Positions 24,373 to 32,147 of a stretch of DNA of 38,948 nt are shown piece by piece. Position 1 is the first letter of the stretch. Every line of letters starts with the position of its first letter. The translations under genes and the position numbers were made by a program. The DNA lies in assembly GCA_028717805.1 (NCBI GenBank), contig JAQUNC010000022.1:1-38948 (forward strand), written 5' to 3'. The notes under the pieces were generated by a model that did no database searches, was not told the DNA's origin, and saw only the letters and a program-made list of their open reading frames with translations. The stretch comes from Atribacterota bacterium (lineage in GTDB: Bacteria; Atribacterota; Phoenicimicrobiia; Phoenicimicrobiales; Stramentimicrobiaceae).

Positions 24373-24994
24373 TTCTTATCATCTCCTTATAAATAAATTA
24401 ATGTTTTTAGCATACATAAAAGATAAGCTGAGTTTAAATTTTAGTGTCAATAACAGTTAGTAAAGTACTGAGTAATTATGTAGGTAACTTTACATTTTTC
24501 TATAGCTGATTTAGCTATCACCCCCCTTCTTGATTTATTTTTTAATCAGAGTCAAATAAGCTGAGAAGAACTATTGAATGATAATTTATTATGAAAACAG
24601 TTATTATATTTGCCTTTCAAATTGTTAGCTGGTCATAATTTAAATAATTAATTTTATAGTTTAGCACCTTTTATTATTAATGTCAAAAAGAATTACAGCA
24701 AAATATTTTAATCAAATCAATAATAGGATATTAGATGTATAAAGTGAAGATGGCTAATTGAGGGAAATATTATAATATAATAATTAATTTTTAAAACAGT
24801 ACCTTCATTTAGTAATATAATTGATAAGCTACTGGTAATTTTTCCAAGTATAATTGGCAAAAGAGACACTTTAGATTATAATTTCTAATAATAGACCTTT
24901 TTAAAGATTGTCTCAAGAAACCAGGAAACTAGGAACTGGATTTTTAGCCTCTACAGGCGTTGGATATTTTTTAGGTAAGGAATTTTTAGGTAAA
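24373..24994. other. Long AT-rich divergent intergenic region
   Basis: About 620 bp without a convincing gene. For the minus-strand transporter, a perfect TTGACA (24445-24450, minus) is present, but the best -10 (TATCTT, 24420-24425) is 19 bp away. An inverted repeat ATAGCT...AGCTAT (24502-24518) sits next to a G-run on the minus strand. For the plus-strand acylphosphatase there is a good promoter at 24854-24882. The rest is low-complexity AT sequence in which I see no tRNA, riboswitch or repeat family. Confidence 0.5.
24854..24882 (+). promoter_or_regulatory. Sigma-A-type promoter upstream of acylphosphatase
   Basis: TTGGCA (24854-24859) and TATAAT (24877-24882) are separated by 17 bp. The start point would be near 24889. 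That gives a leader of about 106 nt to the ATG at 24995, or about 19 nt to an in-frame TTG at 24908. Confidence 0.6.
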
Positions 24995-25285
24995 ATGAAT
25001 AATAACAGTGATAAGGCCTGTGCCCATGTTATGGTCAGCGGCAGAGTACAAGGAGTGGCATTTCGTTATTATGCCAGGAATATTGCCTATCAGCTTGGGA
25101 TTAAGGGCTGGATTAAAAATTTGGCCAATGGCGATGTAGAATTAGTTATTGCAGGTCGCCAAGAATCAGTGAAAAAGATGGTGGAATGGTGTAAAAAAGG
25201 GCCCCGTATGGCTATAGTAGAAAACACAGAAGTTGATTGGTTGCCTTATTCCGGAGAATACAATCTATTTCAAATAAAAACATAA
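24995..25285 (+). CDS. acyP: Acylphosphatase
   Basis: A 96-residue enzyme hydrolysing acyl phosphates such as carbamoyl or acetyl phosphate. The signature GRVQGVAFRYYARN carries the phosphate-binding arginine R24, and GWIKNLANGDVE carries the catalytic asparagine N42. The length from ATG 24995 is the normal one for the family. The frame is open upstream to TTG 24908, adding 29 glycine-rich hydrophobic residues. Since a promoter would start transcription just ahead of that TTG, an anchored longer form cannot be excluded, although its ribosome site is poor. Confidence 0.9.
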   Translation: MNNNSDKACAHVMVSGRVQGVAFRYYARNIAYQLGIKGWIKNLANGDVELVIAGRQESVKKMVEWCKKGPRMAIVENTEVDWLPYSGEYNLFQIKT

Positions 25286-25358
25286 TTAAAAATAGAAGAT
25301 GCTATTCTATCAGTAAAATAATCTCCTTCATTGCGAGATAAAGAGAAAGGTGAAGCGT

Positions 25359-26081
25359 ATGTTGATCTTACAGGAAGTGTCCTACCTGGCTGCTTTTATG
25401 GCTGGAATTCTTTCTTTTCTTTCCCCCTGTATTTTACCTTTGGTTCCCGGATATATTTCCTTTGTCTCCGGCATATCCCTCCAGGAACTAAGTGGACAAA
25501 ACAATAAAAGTTCCAGGTCAATGTATCGTGTTTTAACGGGAGCTTTAAGTTTTATTTTGGGTTTTTCCCTGGTGTTTATATCATTAGGAGCTTCAGCAAC
25601 ATTGCTGGGCAGATTTTTGCAGGAGTATTCCATGTGGTTTAAAAGAATAGGAGGAATAATTATTATTCTATTTGGATTACATATGTTACAATTAATAAAT
25701 ATTCCTTTTCTTCATTATCAAAAAAGAATTAATATTAAACAAAGCCTATCTTTTAATTTATTTCTAACACCATTTATCATTGGCTTCGCCTTTGCCTTTA
25801 GCTGGACTCCCTGCATTGGTCCTATTTTAGCGGCAATTCTGGTTTATGCTGGTACCCAGGAAACGGTCAGTAAAGGAATAAAATTATTATCATTTTATTC
25901 TGCTGGCTTGGCAATTCCGTTTTTATGTACAGCATTGGCGGTAAATCAATTCTATAAACTGACTGGAAAAATTAAAAAATATTTTCATATGATAGAAATG
26001 GTTGGGGGATTGCTTTTAGTTATTATTGGTATATTGGTGTTTAGTGATGCCTTATCCCTCATTTCTAAATACTTAAGTTAA
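25359..26081 (+). CDS. ccdA: CcdA/DsbD-type thiol-disulfide transmembrane protein
   Basis: A 240-residue membrane protein with about six helices that carries reducing equivalents from cytoplasmic thioredoxin across the membrane. The two redox cysteines are in the expected helices: FLSPCILPLVPGY (C24) and SWTPCIGPILAA (C152). The ORF could start at GTG 25350, but AAAGGTGA precedes ATG 25359 at ideal spacing. It is followed by a separately promoted thioredoxin-like gene, a natural periplasmic partner. No cytochrome c maturation genes are visible here. Confidence 0.92.
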   Translation: MLILQEVSYLAAFMAGILSFLSPCILPLVPGYISFVSGISLQELSGQNNKSSRSMYRVLTGALSFILGFSLVFISLGASATLLGRFLQEYSMWFKRIGGIIIILFGLHMLQLINIPFLHYQKRINIKQSLSFNLFLTPFIIGFAFAFSWTPCIGPILAAILVYAGTQETVSKGIKLLSFYSAGLAIPFLCTALAVNQFYKLTGKIKKYFHMIEMVGGLLLVIIGILVFSDALSLISKYLS

Positions 26082-26084
26082 CAT

Positions 26085-26112
26085 TTGACTTAAGTTTGGT
26101 GCAGGGTATAAT
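26085..26112 (+). promoter_or_regulatory. Sigma-A promoter for the thioredoxin-like gene
   Basis: TTGACT (26085-26090) and a perfect TATAAT (26107-26112) with 16-bp spacing begin only three bases after the ccdA stop codon. Transcription would start near 26119, about 39 nt before the ATG at 26158. This suggests the thioredoxin-like gene can be expressed independently of ccdA. Confidence 0.65.
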
Positions 26113-26157
26113 AAAATAATATTTATATTTATAAATTTAAATGAAGCAGGTAAGATA

Positions 26158-26709
26158 ATGATTTCAGAAATATTTTTAAAAAGAAAGAAAGCAGATTTAT
26201 ATCTTTTTTTAATTCTAATTATTTTCTTTTTTACTTTATTAAATCTTAGCAATTATTCAGATAAGTTTGTGGTACAGGCTCACAATAACCTTAACTGGTT
26301 ATCTTATGAACAGGCATTGACCAGATCCCGGGTGGAGGACATTCCTGCTATAATCTATTTCTATTCTGATGATTGCGGATGGTGCAGGAAAATGGAGCAA
26401 GAAACCTTCGCTACTAAGGAAGTTCAGGATTTATTGAATAAAAATTTTACTATGGCAAAAATAAATGGAAAATCTAATGAGCAAGTCCTGATTGGTGGAG
26501 AGAAAAAAACAGAAAAGTGGTTATCAACTGCAATTTATCAGGTTACGGGATTTCCTTCTATCTGGTTCCTTAACAGTGGTAATGGAAGAATCGCTAATTT
26601 ACCGGGATTTGTGCCTCCTGATGTATTTTTAGATGTTCTTATCTATATTAAAGATGGTTTTTATAAAGAACATACTTTTCCGCAGTATATGGAATTACAG
26701 AAAAAATAG
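26158..26709 (+). CDS. Membrane-anchored thioredoxin-like protein (CGWC)
   Basis: A 183-residue protein with an N-terminal membrane segment (about residues 14-30) and an extracytoplasmic thioredoxin fold. The active site is DDCGWCRKM (C73, C76), and the cis-proline loop is GFPSIWF. The spacing between the two is long (about 60 residues), as in the DUF255/thioredoxin_7 group. It probably exchanges disulfides with the CcdA-type protein encoded just upstream, acting as a reductant for exported proteins. The pairing is inferred from adjacency and family knowledge. Confidence 0.85.
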   Translation: MISEIFLKRKKADLYLFLILIIFFFTLLNLSNYSDKFVVQAHNNLNWLSYEQALTRSRVEDIPAIIYFYSDDCGWCRKMEQETFATKEVQDLLNKNFTMAKINGKSNEQVLIGGEKKTEKWLSTAIYQVTGFPSIWFLNSGNGRIANLPGFVPPDVFLDVLIYIKDGFYKEHTFPQYMELQKK

Positions 26710-26881
26710 GCCGTAATAGTTTATAATTTGATGAGCAAAACCACCTTTAATTTATTAACCTGTCAAATATACCCATAATAATGTCTAATTGGCAAAAAAA
26801 TCCTCCATACTATTTTAGTTAAAAATTAGTAGAAGAAATGAGCTATACGGATTTATTAATAAATAAAATGGTAAGGTCAGG

Positions 26882-27892
26882 TTGGTAATATTGAAAGATA
26901 TAGCAGTTGAAGTGGAGAGTATAATTGCAAAAATCAGGCTAGTTAGCTCCGAGAAAGGAGTTATTGTTGCTTTTTCCGGGGGTTTGGATAGCACTGTAGT
27001 ACTTTTTTTAACCAGACAGGCTCTGGGACAAGAAAGGGTAATGGCCGTTAATGTAGATTTTGGATTATTCACTTATGATTCAGCGCGTCAGAACGTAAAT
27101 GAGCTATGTGCAGAAATGCAGGTAAAATTAGAGAGGATTTCTGGAGAGCTCTATCAAAGGCAAACGATGAAAGGCGGACCGGACTGTAATTTATGTACCA
27201 GAAAAATAAAATTAGGTTTAATAAAAGCCTATACCAGCCATAAACTTGTTTTTACCGGTTCCAATCAGAGCGATAGCTGGGGAAAATATGGCACAGATTT
27301 TTCTGCTGGTTATTATGCCCCTTTGTTTCACTATTCCAAAGGGGAAATAGGAAAGATAGCGGATTATTTAAACCTGAAGATTAAACGAATTGGAGAAAAT
27401 GTTTTTCGAGAAGGCTGTAAATTAAAACATTTACTCAAACCTCTGATTAATCTTTCCTATCATGGACAAGCAGTCAGTTTAGCCAATGAAATTTTATTGC
27501 AGCAAATAAGAGAATTAAACCTTAATACCGAAATAGCCAATGTAAAGGTAATTGGTCCTTTAAATAAAAATATTGCCCTTATCAATATTTTTCCTCTCCC
27601 GGCTAACGACAGGCATTTAAAAATAATTTATAATAATATTGCTGGTGTTAAGGAGATTGATAGTTGTTCTATTGTTAATCAACCATTGCAACTAACCATC
27701 AAGGCAGACAAGGGTCAATTCAATAACTTACGTTCACGTTACTGGATTGAGCAGGGCAGGTTACAGCCTGAATTTGCCTCTCCGCTCAAATTTAGATGGT
27801 TATTGACTACTAACAGCAGGTTGAAAACATTTCAGGTTGTTGATTATAATTATATAAAGGATAATGATAGCTATATCGTAAAAAAGAGGTAA
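26882..27892 (+). CDS. PP-loop ATP pyrophosphatase superfamily protein, uncharacterised
   Basis: A 336-residue protein with the PP-loop motif SGGLDS (32-37) in VAFSGGLDSTVV, which binds ATP and activates substrates by adenylation, as in LarE, ExsB and tRNA-thiolating enzymes. A CNLC pair (C102, C105) lies after the first half of the domain, near the place where sulfurtransfer or zinc cysteines occur in LarE-like proteins. FTGSNQSDSWGKYG resembles the LarE GTNxDD region. The C-terminal 130 residues are unlike LarE and unassigned. The start is TTG 26882 or TTG 26891; both are near AAGG/CAGG sequences. The reaction is unknown; a sulfur-transfer role is a guess. Confidence 0.75.
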   Translation: MVILKDIAVEVESIIAKIRLVSSEKGVIVAFSGGLDSTVVLFLTRQALGQERVMAVNVDFGLFTYDSARQNVNELCAEMQVKLERISGELYQRQTMKGGPDCNLCTRKIKLGLIKAYTSHKLVFTGSNQSDSWGKYGTDFSAGYYAPLFHYSKGEIGKIADYLNLKIKRIGENVFREGCKLKHLLKPLINLSYHGQAVSLANEILLQQIRELNLNTEIANVKVIGPLNKNIALINIFPLPANDRHLKIIYNNIAGVKEIDSCSIVNQPLQLTIKADKGQFNNLRSRYWIEQGRLQPEFASPLKFRWLLTTNSRLKTFQVVDYNYIKDNDSYIVKKR

Positions 27893-27942
27893 CTGTTTGC
27901 TGGCATCATATAGAACTAAAAATATAAACAAAGGAGTAGATT

Positions 27943-28485
27943 ATGAATAAAGAATTAGGTTTTGTCAATCCAGAAGAAGTATTAAAAAATGCGGTGGAAT
28001 TGATGGCTTTATCAGCCCGAACAGCACCGAAGGCTGCAGGCAAGGATTTTGTGGTAATTAAGGTAATCAGTGGAGATGAAGTAATCAGGCTGGGAGAGGC
28101 AATGATTCATTATGGTATAGAGCAAAACAAGCGCAATTTTGATCGTGATGGTGAAAATGTGAAAAATTCTCCCGTAGTGTTATTGATTGGCTTAAAAGAT
28201 TCCCAGACCTTGGGATTGGATTGCGGGGCTTGTGGATTTGACCAGTGTTCCAAATGCCAGACCCATAAAGGACCGGAATTTGATGGTCCTCAGTGTGCTT
28301 TACATATTTTAGATATGGGCATTGCTATTGGTTCAGCAGTAAAGGCGGCCGCTATCCTGGGAATTGACAATAGAATCATGTATCGGATAGGAGTGGTTGC
28401 CAAGAAGGCTGGTTTTATTGAAGCCAGTTTTGTGATGGGTATTCCATTTTCCGTAACCGGTAAAAATATTTATTTTGACCGATAG
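27943..28485 (+). CDS. DUF2148 ferredoxin-like domain protein
   Basis: A 180-residue protein of the DUF2148 (COG4739) family found mainly in anaerobes. Its cysteine cluster LDCGACGFDQCSKC (C94, C97, C102, C105) plus C118 could bind an iron-sulfur cluster. The surrounding GIAIGSAVKAAAILGIDNR and MGIPFSVTGKNIYFDR segments are typical of the family. AAAGGAG precedes the ATG. It follows the PP-loop gene by 50 bp in the same direction. Function is unknown; the family is only predicted to be redox-active. Confidence 0.85.
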   Translation: MNKELGFVNPEEVLKNAVELMALSARTAPKAAGKDFVVIKVISGDEVIRLGEAMIHYGIEQNKRNFDRDGENVKNSPVVLLIGLKDSQTLGLDCGACGFDQCSKCQTHKGPEFDGPQCALHILDMGIAIGSAVKAAAILGIDNRIMYRIGVVAKKAGFIEASFVMGIPFSVTGKNIYFDR

Positions 28486-28559
28486 ATAACAAACCAAATA
28501 CAGCACTTTTCTTAAAAGAAAAAAGAAAGTGGGAAATATTTTCACATATAATAGACTAT

Positions 28560-28582
28560 AACTGTGCAAAAAATACACAGTT
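28560..28582. promoter_or_regulatory. Dyad, candidate binding site for the sigma-54 activator
   Basis: AACTGTG (28560-28566) and CACAGTT (28576-28582) form a perfect 7-bp inverted repeat with a 9-bp AT-rich spacer. The distance to the sigma-54 promoter (about 137 bp) suits an enhancer for the Fis-type HTH activator encoded at 32140. I see only one copy here, whereas such activators often use two. Confidence 0.5.
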
Positions 28583-28718
28583 GACTATTATTAGGGTTAA
28601 TCTTGATTCTAATAAGGGATAGTCTCGAAAAATAAAAACTTTGACCAAATAATATATTCTTAGATTGTTAAATAAATTTTGAATTTATTAGAAAGAAATA
28701 ATATCCTTATTCTGATTC

Positions 28719-28734
28719 TGGCATAAAAATTGCT
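28719..28734 (+). promoter_or_regulatory. Sigma-54 (-24/-12) promoter of htrA
   Basis: TGGCATAAAAATTGCT matches the TGGCAC-N5-TTGCW consensus with the invariant GG (28720-28721) and GC (28732-28733) at the required 10-nt separation. Transcription would start near 28745, leaving a 138-nt leader before htrA. The nearby NtrC-class activator gene supports the reading. Confidence 0.8.
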
Positions 28735-28777
28735 TATATTTAGATTAATAGATATTTATGGTAGGGAGATGATATTT

Positions 28778-28798
28778 ATGTCAGGACAATTCTGGTAA
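28778..28798 (+). CDS. Six-residue ORF in the htrA leader
   Basis: ATG-TCA-GGA-CAA-TTC-TGG-TAA encodes MSGQFW and is preceded by GGGAG at nine bases. It lies between the sigma-54 promoter and htrA. It may be a chance ORF; it is listed because its ribosome site is good and it would lie on the htrA mRNA. Confidence 0.25.
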   Translation: MSGQFW

Positions 28799-28882
28799 TT
28801 AACTTAATTTTTAGACAGAAATGCTGGCCACAATAGTTAATCTGGTCAAAAAATATCTTAATTTTAAAGAGGAGGATAAGAT

Positions 28883-30313
28883 ATGTTAAAAAATAGTTTG
28901 ATAAAAAAACAAAAGATATATTTTACTATAGTAATACTTACCTTTATGCTCATGTTGACTTCAAATATGGCAGTTTTTGCGGTTGAAGATCAACTGACTA
29001 TTCAATCGCTCAGTGGTGACATTGCCGAGATTGCGGAAAGGGTAGGACCGGCAGTGGTAAACATTGATGTGATGCGCTATGTAGAAACTTCACCATTTCG
29101 TTTTAGAGATCCTGTCTTTGAGTGGTTTTTTGAACAGCGTGAAGAATTTAGAAGAAGAATTCCCCAGAAAGGAGCCGGATCAGGCTTTATTGTTGACAAA
29201 GAGGGATATGTTCTAACCAATGAACATGTAGTAAGTGGAGCAGAAGAAATCAAGGTAACCTTATCTGATGGACGAGAATTCAAAGGAAAGGTTGTAGGCT
29301 CGGATGTTACCACCGATATGGCCATAGTCAAAATTGATGCCAATAACCTGCCCGTGGTTGAATTGGGAGACTCCGATGAATTAAGAGTGGGTGAGATAGT
29401 AATTGCCATTGGTAATCCTTATGGTTTAGAAAAAACGGTAACTATGGGTGTGGTCAGTGCCAAAGGTAGAAATATTTCAGCTGGGACAGATGGTCATGAA
29501 TATAGTAATCTGATTCAGACTGATACCGCCATAAACCCGGGAAACAGTGGCGGCCCTCTTTTAAATACCAAAGGGGAAGTGGTAGGAATTAATACTGCCA
29601 TAATTCCCTATGCCCAGGGCATTGGATTTGCCATCCCGGTTAATATTGCTCAAAGAAATCTTGATGATTTGATTACCCTGGGAAAGGTTAGGAGAGCCTG
29701 GCTGGGTGTATACATCCAGGAAGTAACTCCTGAGATAGCAGAACAATTCAATCTGGATAAGGCGGAAGGAGTACTGATTGCCGATGTTATTGTCGGTGGT
29801 CCTGCTGAGGAATCCGGACTTTCTCGGGGTGACATAATATTATCAGTAAATGACCAGATAGTAAATACACCTCAGGAGTTGCAGGATACCATTCGTGCTT
29901 TACAAATTGGTGATAAAGCTACCTTGCAAGTGAAGCGGGACGGAAAAGAGGTTTCTTTTGTAGTGAAAATCGGAGAAATGCCTGCTGATGAAACTATAAC
30001 CACCAAAGAGAAGGTGTTTACAGAACAGACTGGTATTAAAGTGGAAGAAGTAACCCCGGAAATTGCCCGTGAAGCTGGTTTACCAAGGGTAACCGGCTTG
30101 GTTATTACTGATGTTATTCCGGGAAGCTCTGCTGATGATATGGGTTTAAGAAGTGATGATATTATTCTGGAGGCAAACAGGAATGAGGTATCCACCATTG
30201 AGGATTGGGAAGATATCATAAATAAATTAACTCCTGGAGATACCTTGCTTCTGCTGATTTTCAGAAATAATCGCACCTATTATGTTCCCCTTAAGATAGT
30301 TGAACTGGAATAG
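28883..30313 (+). CDS. htrA: HtrA/DegP-type serine protease with two PDZ domains
   Basis: A 476-residue envelope protease/chaperone degrading misfolded exported proteins. The signal or anchor segment covers about residues 11-33. The trypsin-like domain has the full triad: H115 (LTNEHVVSG), D145 (TTDMAIVKID) and S222 (NPGNSGGPL). Two PDZ domains follow, at about 265-365 (WLGVYIQEVTPEIAEQF...SGLSRGDIILSVN) and 385-470 (GLVITDVIPGSSADDMGL). This two-PDZ layout is DegP/Do-like. GAGGAGG precedes the ATG. The gene is preceded by a sigma-54 promoter and followed by a histidine kinase and a sigma-54 activator, which probably sense envelope stress and induce it. Confidence 0.95.
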   Translation: MLKNSLIKKQKIYFTIVILTFMLMLTSNMAVFAVEDQLTIQSLSGDIAEIAERVGPAVVNIDVMRYVETSPFRFRDPVFEWFFEQREEFRRRIPQKGAGSGFIVDKEGYVLTNEHVVSGAEEIKVTLSDGREFKGKVVGSDVTTDMAIVKIDANNLPVVELGDSDELRVGEIVIAIGNPYGLEKTVTMGVVSAKGRNISAGTDGHEYSNLIQTDTAINPGNSGGPLLNTKGEVVGINTAIIPYAQGIGFAIPVNIAQRNLDDLITLGKVRRAWLGVYIQEVTPEIAEQFNLDKAEGVLIADVIVGGPAEESGLSRGDIILSVNDQIVNTPQELQDTIRALQIGDKATLQVKRDGKEVSFVVKIGEMPADETITTKEKVFTEQTGIKVEEVTPEIAREAGLPRVTGLVITDVIPGSSADDMGLRSDDIILEANRNEVSTIEDWEDIINKLTPGDTLLLLIFRNNRTYYVPLKIVELE

Positions 30314-30380
30314 TAATATTCTAATTTTGAAAAACACAATCCGTGGGGAAAATATGATAATAATAGTACGATAAGGAATA

Positions 30381-30428
30381 ATAAGAAAAGGAGAACCAGT
30401 CTTATGCTGCTGGTTCTCCTTTTCTTAT
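30381..30428 (+). terminator. Long hairpin between htrA and the histidine kinase gene
   Basis: A 19-bp perfect stem pairs 30381-30399 with 30410-30428 around a 10-nt loop; the inner part is GGAGAACCAG/CTGGTTCTCC, and the 3' arm is T-rich (CCTTTTCTTAT). It starts 68 bp after the htrA stop and ends 18 bp before the kinase ATG. It probably terminates most htrA transcripts, leaving kinase and regulator at lower, basal expression through read-through. It could instead be a processing or stability element. Confidence 0.7.
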
Positions 30429-30446
30429 CAGAGGGAAATTAGATTT

Positions 30447-32147
30447 ATGGCATCTAACAGAGATGGAAGAAGAATATATACCAGAAATAGTGCCTATACT
30501 GTTTTGATATTAGTCCTTTTATTTACCCTGGTGCTTGGTTATATCAGTTATTACGAATTGCAGAGAGAAAAGAACTATTTACTGGAATTAGCCCGCTCAG
30601 AAGGACTAAATATTGCCTTTTCCATTCAGACTTTAGGTTCTGAATTCATTGTCAACAGGAACATTTTAATAGAAGTGCTCAATCTTTTTCAAAAAGAGGG
30701 TATTACCTTTATTGATATTGTAGACAGCAATGGTCTGGTGCGAATGAGCACCGATGAGCTAAGGATGAATGAGAGGGTGGAGATTCAGCATCCGGGCAGA
30801 GTAAATTATTTCCAAATCCGTGACCAGGAAAACAGAAGATTTCTTCAGATTATTAAGCCCTTTGATTTTGGTGATCATTTTGCCTCTGATTTATTCGGGT
30901 ATCTTTTTTTACGTGATAAATATCTATCGATTGGCATAAATTTAGAAGATTATTATCTGCGTTACAATCAGATTAAACAAAGGATTATTCTGAATTATCT
31001 GGTTATTCTGCTTATTTCTCTGCTGGGTATCTTTATGATTTTTCGTCAGCAGGAGAATATTATAGTAAAAAGGACTCTCCGTAATATGAGAGATTATACC
31101 ACTAAACTATTAGAAACCATGGATAGTGGAGTAATATCGGTTAACCAGCACCATATTATCCAGACTATCAATAAGAAGAGTGAAGAGATTTTTCAGGTGA
31201 AAAGAGAAGCGGTCTTAAACAGAGATGCCGAAGAAGTGCTTCCTCTTCAGGTTAGGGGTAAATCTGTCTATCAGCTGGGATTGCAGGAAGGAAGGAAAAT
31301 TGAAGAAGAAGTTGAATTGGAAATCGGAGGTAATGTGCGCAAAATTTTAGAAATCAATACCTCTTTTCTGGAGGGTGAACAGGACCAGGCAGGAGGAATG
31401 GTAATTCTGGTAAGAGATATTACTAGACTGAAAAGATTGTCAGAGGAGATAAACAGGAATAAAAGATTAGCTTCTCTGGGACACATTGCCAGCGCTATTG
31501 CTCATGAGATAAGGAATCCCCTGAGCTCTATTCGAGGCTTGACCCAATTTCTTTTTCAATCCTATCCCGAGGATGATGAACGAAAGGGTGATTTAAAGGT
31601 AATTATCAAGGAAGTAGACCGGCTAAATCAATTGATTAACCAGGTGCTTGATTTTTCCAGACCTAAAAAATTAAATATCAGCTGTTTTGCTTTAGGAGAT
31701 ATGCTGAAAGAATTAGTTCATCTGTTAAAATTGGAAAGCAGGGAAAAGGAGATTCAATTTCAGCTGGCTCTGGATTGTCCCCGGCAAAATATTTTTGCCG
31801 ATAAAGACCAAATTAGACAGGCCTTAATGAATATTATTCTAAACTCTATTCAGGCAGTTTCCCGACAGGGAAAGATTGTCATTTCCTTGCAATTATCTCA
31901 TTATCAGGATCAGGAGGCAGTGCTAATTTCCATTAAGGATGATGGGGTAGGGATGGCAGAGGCAGAACTATCCCATATATTTGATCCGTTTTTTACTACT
32001 CGAAGTCAGGGCACTGGCTTAGGCCTCTCCATTGCCTATAATATAATTGAGATGCATCAGGGTACCATTACCGTACAATCAGAGAAAGGAAAAGGCACTG
32101 AAGTAAGAATATTTATTCCATCAGGGGGGAAGAAAGAGATTGAATAG
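30447..32147 (+). CDS. Membrane sensor histidine kinase (NtrB/ZraS-like)
   Basis: A 566-residue kinase. Helix 1 spans about residues 17-37, an extracytoplasmic sensor region runs to about 170, and helix 2 (about 178-197) follows. A PAS-like domain comes next (about 212-330; METMDSGVISVNQHH-type start), then HisKA with phospho-acceptor H353 in AIAHEIRNPLSSIRG, and the HATPase with N-box NIILNSIQAV, DDGVGM, FFTTRSQGTGLGLSI. It probably senses an envelope signal and phosphorylates the response regulator whose gene overlaps its end by 8 bp. GAGGGAAA precedes the ATG. Confidence 0.93.
   Translation: MASNRDGRRIYTRNSAYTVLILVLLFTLVLGYISYYELQREKNYLLELARSEGLNIAFSIQTLGSEFIVNRNILIEVLNLFQKEGITFIDIVDSNGLVRMSTDELRMNERVEIQHPGRVNYFQIRDQENRRFLQIIKPFDFGDHFASDLFGYLFLRDKYLSIGINLEDYYLRYNQIKQRIILNYLVILLISLLGIFMIFRQQENIIVKRTLRNMRDYTTKLLETMDSGVISVNQHHIIQTINKKSEEIFQVKREAVLNRDAEEVLPLQVRGKSVYQLGLQEGRKIEEEVELEIGGNVRKILEINTSFLEGEQDQAGGMVILVRDITRLKRLSEEINRNKRLASLGHIASAIAHEIRNPLSSIRGLTQFLFQSYPEDDERKGDLKVIIKEVDRLNQLINQVLDFSRPKKLNISCFALGDMLKELVHLLKLESREKEIQFQLALDCPRQNIFADKDQIRQALMNIILNSIQAVSRQGKIVISLQLSHYQDQEAVLISIKDDGVGMAEAELSHIFDPFFTTRSQGTGLGLSIAYNIIEMHQGTITVQSEKGKGTEVRIFIPSGGKKEIE

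Larger units (their letters stand above)
28486..28882. other. Regulatory intergenic region upstream of htrA
   Basis: This 397-bp stretch holds a dyad at 28560-28582, a second, imperfect inverted repeat at 28583-28624 (GACTAT/TATTAG facing CTAATA/ATAGTC), a consensus sigma-54 promoter at 28719-28734 and a six-codon ORF at 28778-28798. The arrangement, with an activator site about 140 bp upstream of a -24/-12 promoter, is that of an NtrC-type controlled gene. Confidence 0.65.

Noticed and set aside
24447-24521. 24-codon minus-strand ORF (GTG start) in the leader of the SNF transporter, with several Tyr codons
   Set aside because: The G-run overlaps rather than precedes the start codon, Tyr codons are scattered, and no terminator/antiterminator pair follows.
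29872-30276. 134-residue minus-strand ORF inside htrA
   Set aside because: Antisense shadow of the PDZ region; serine/isoleucine-rich with no family features.
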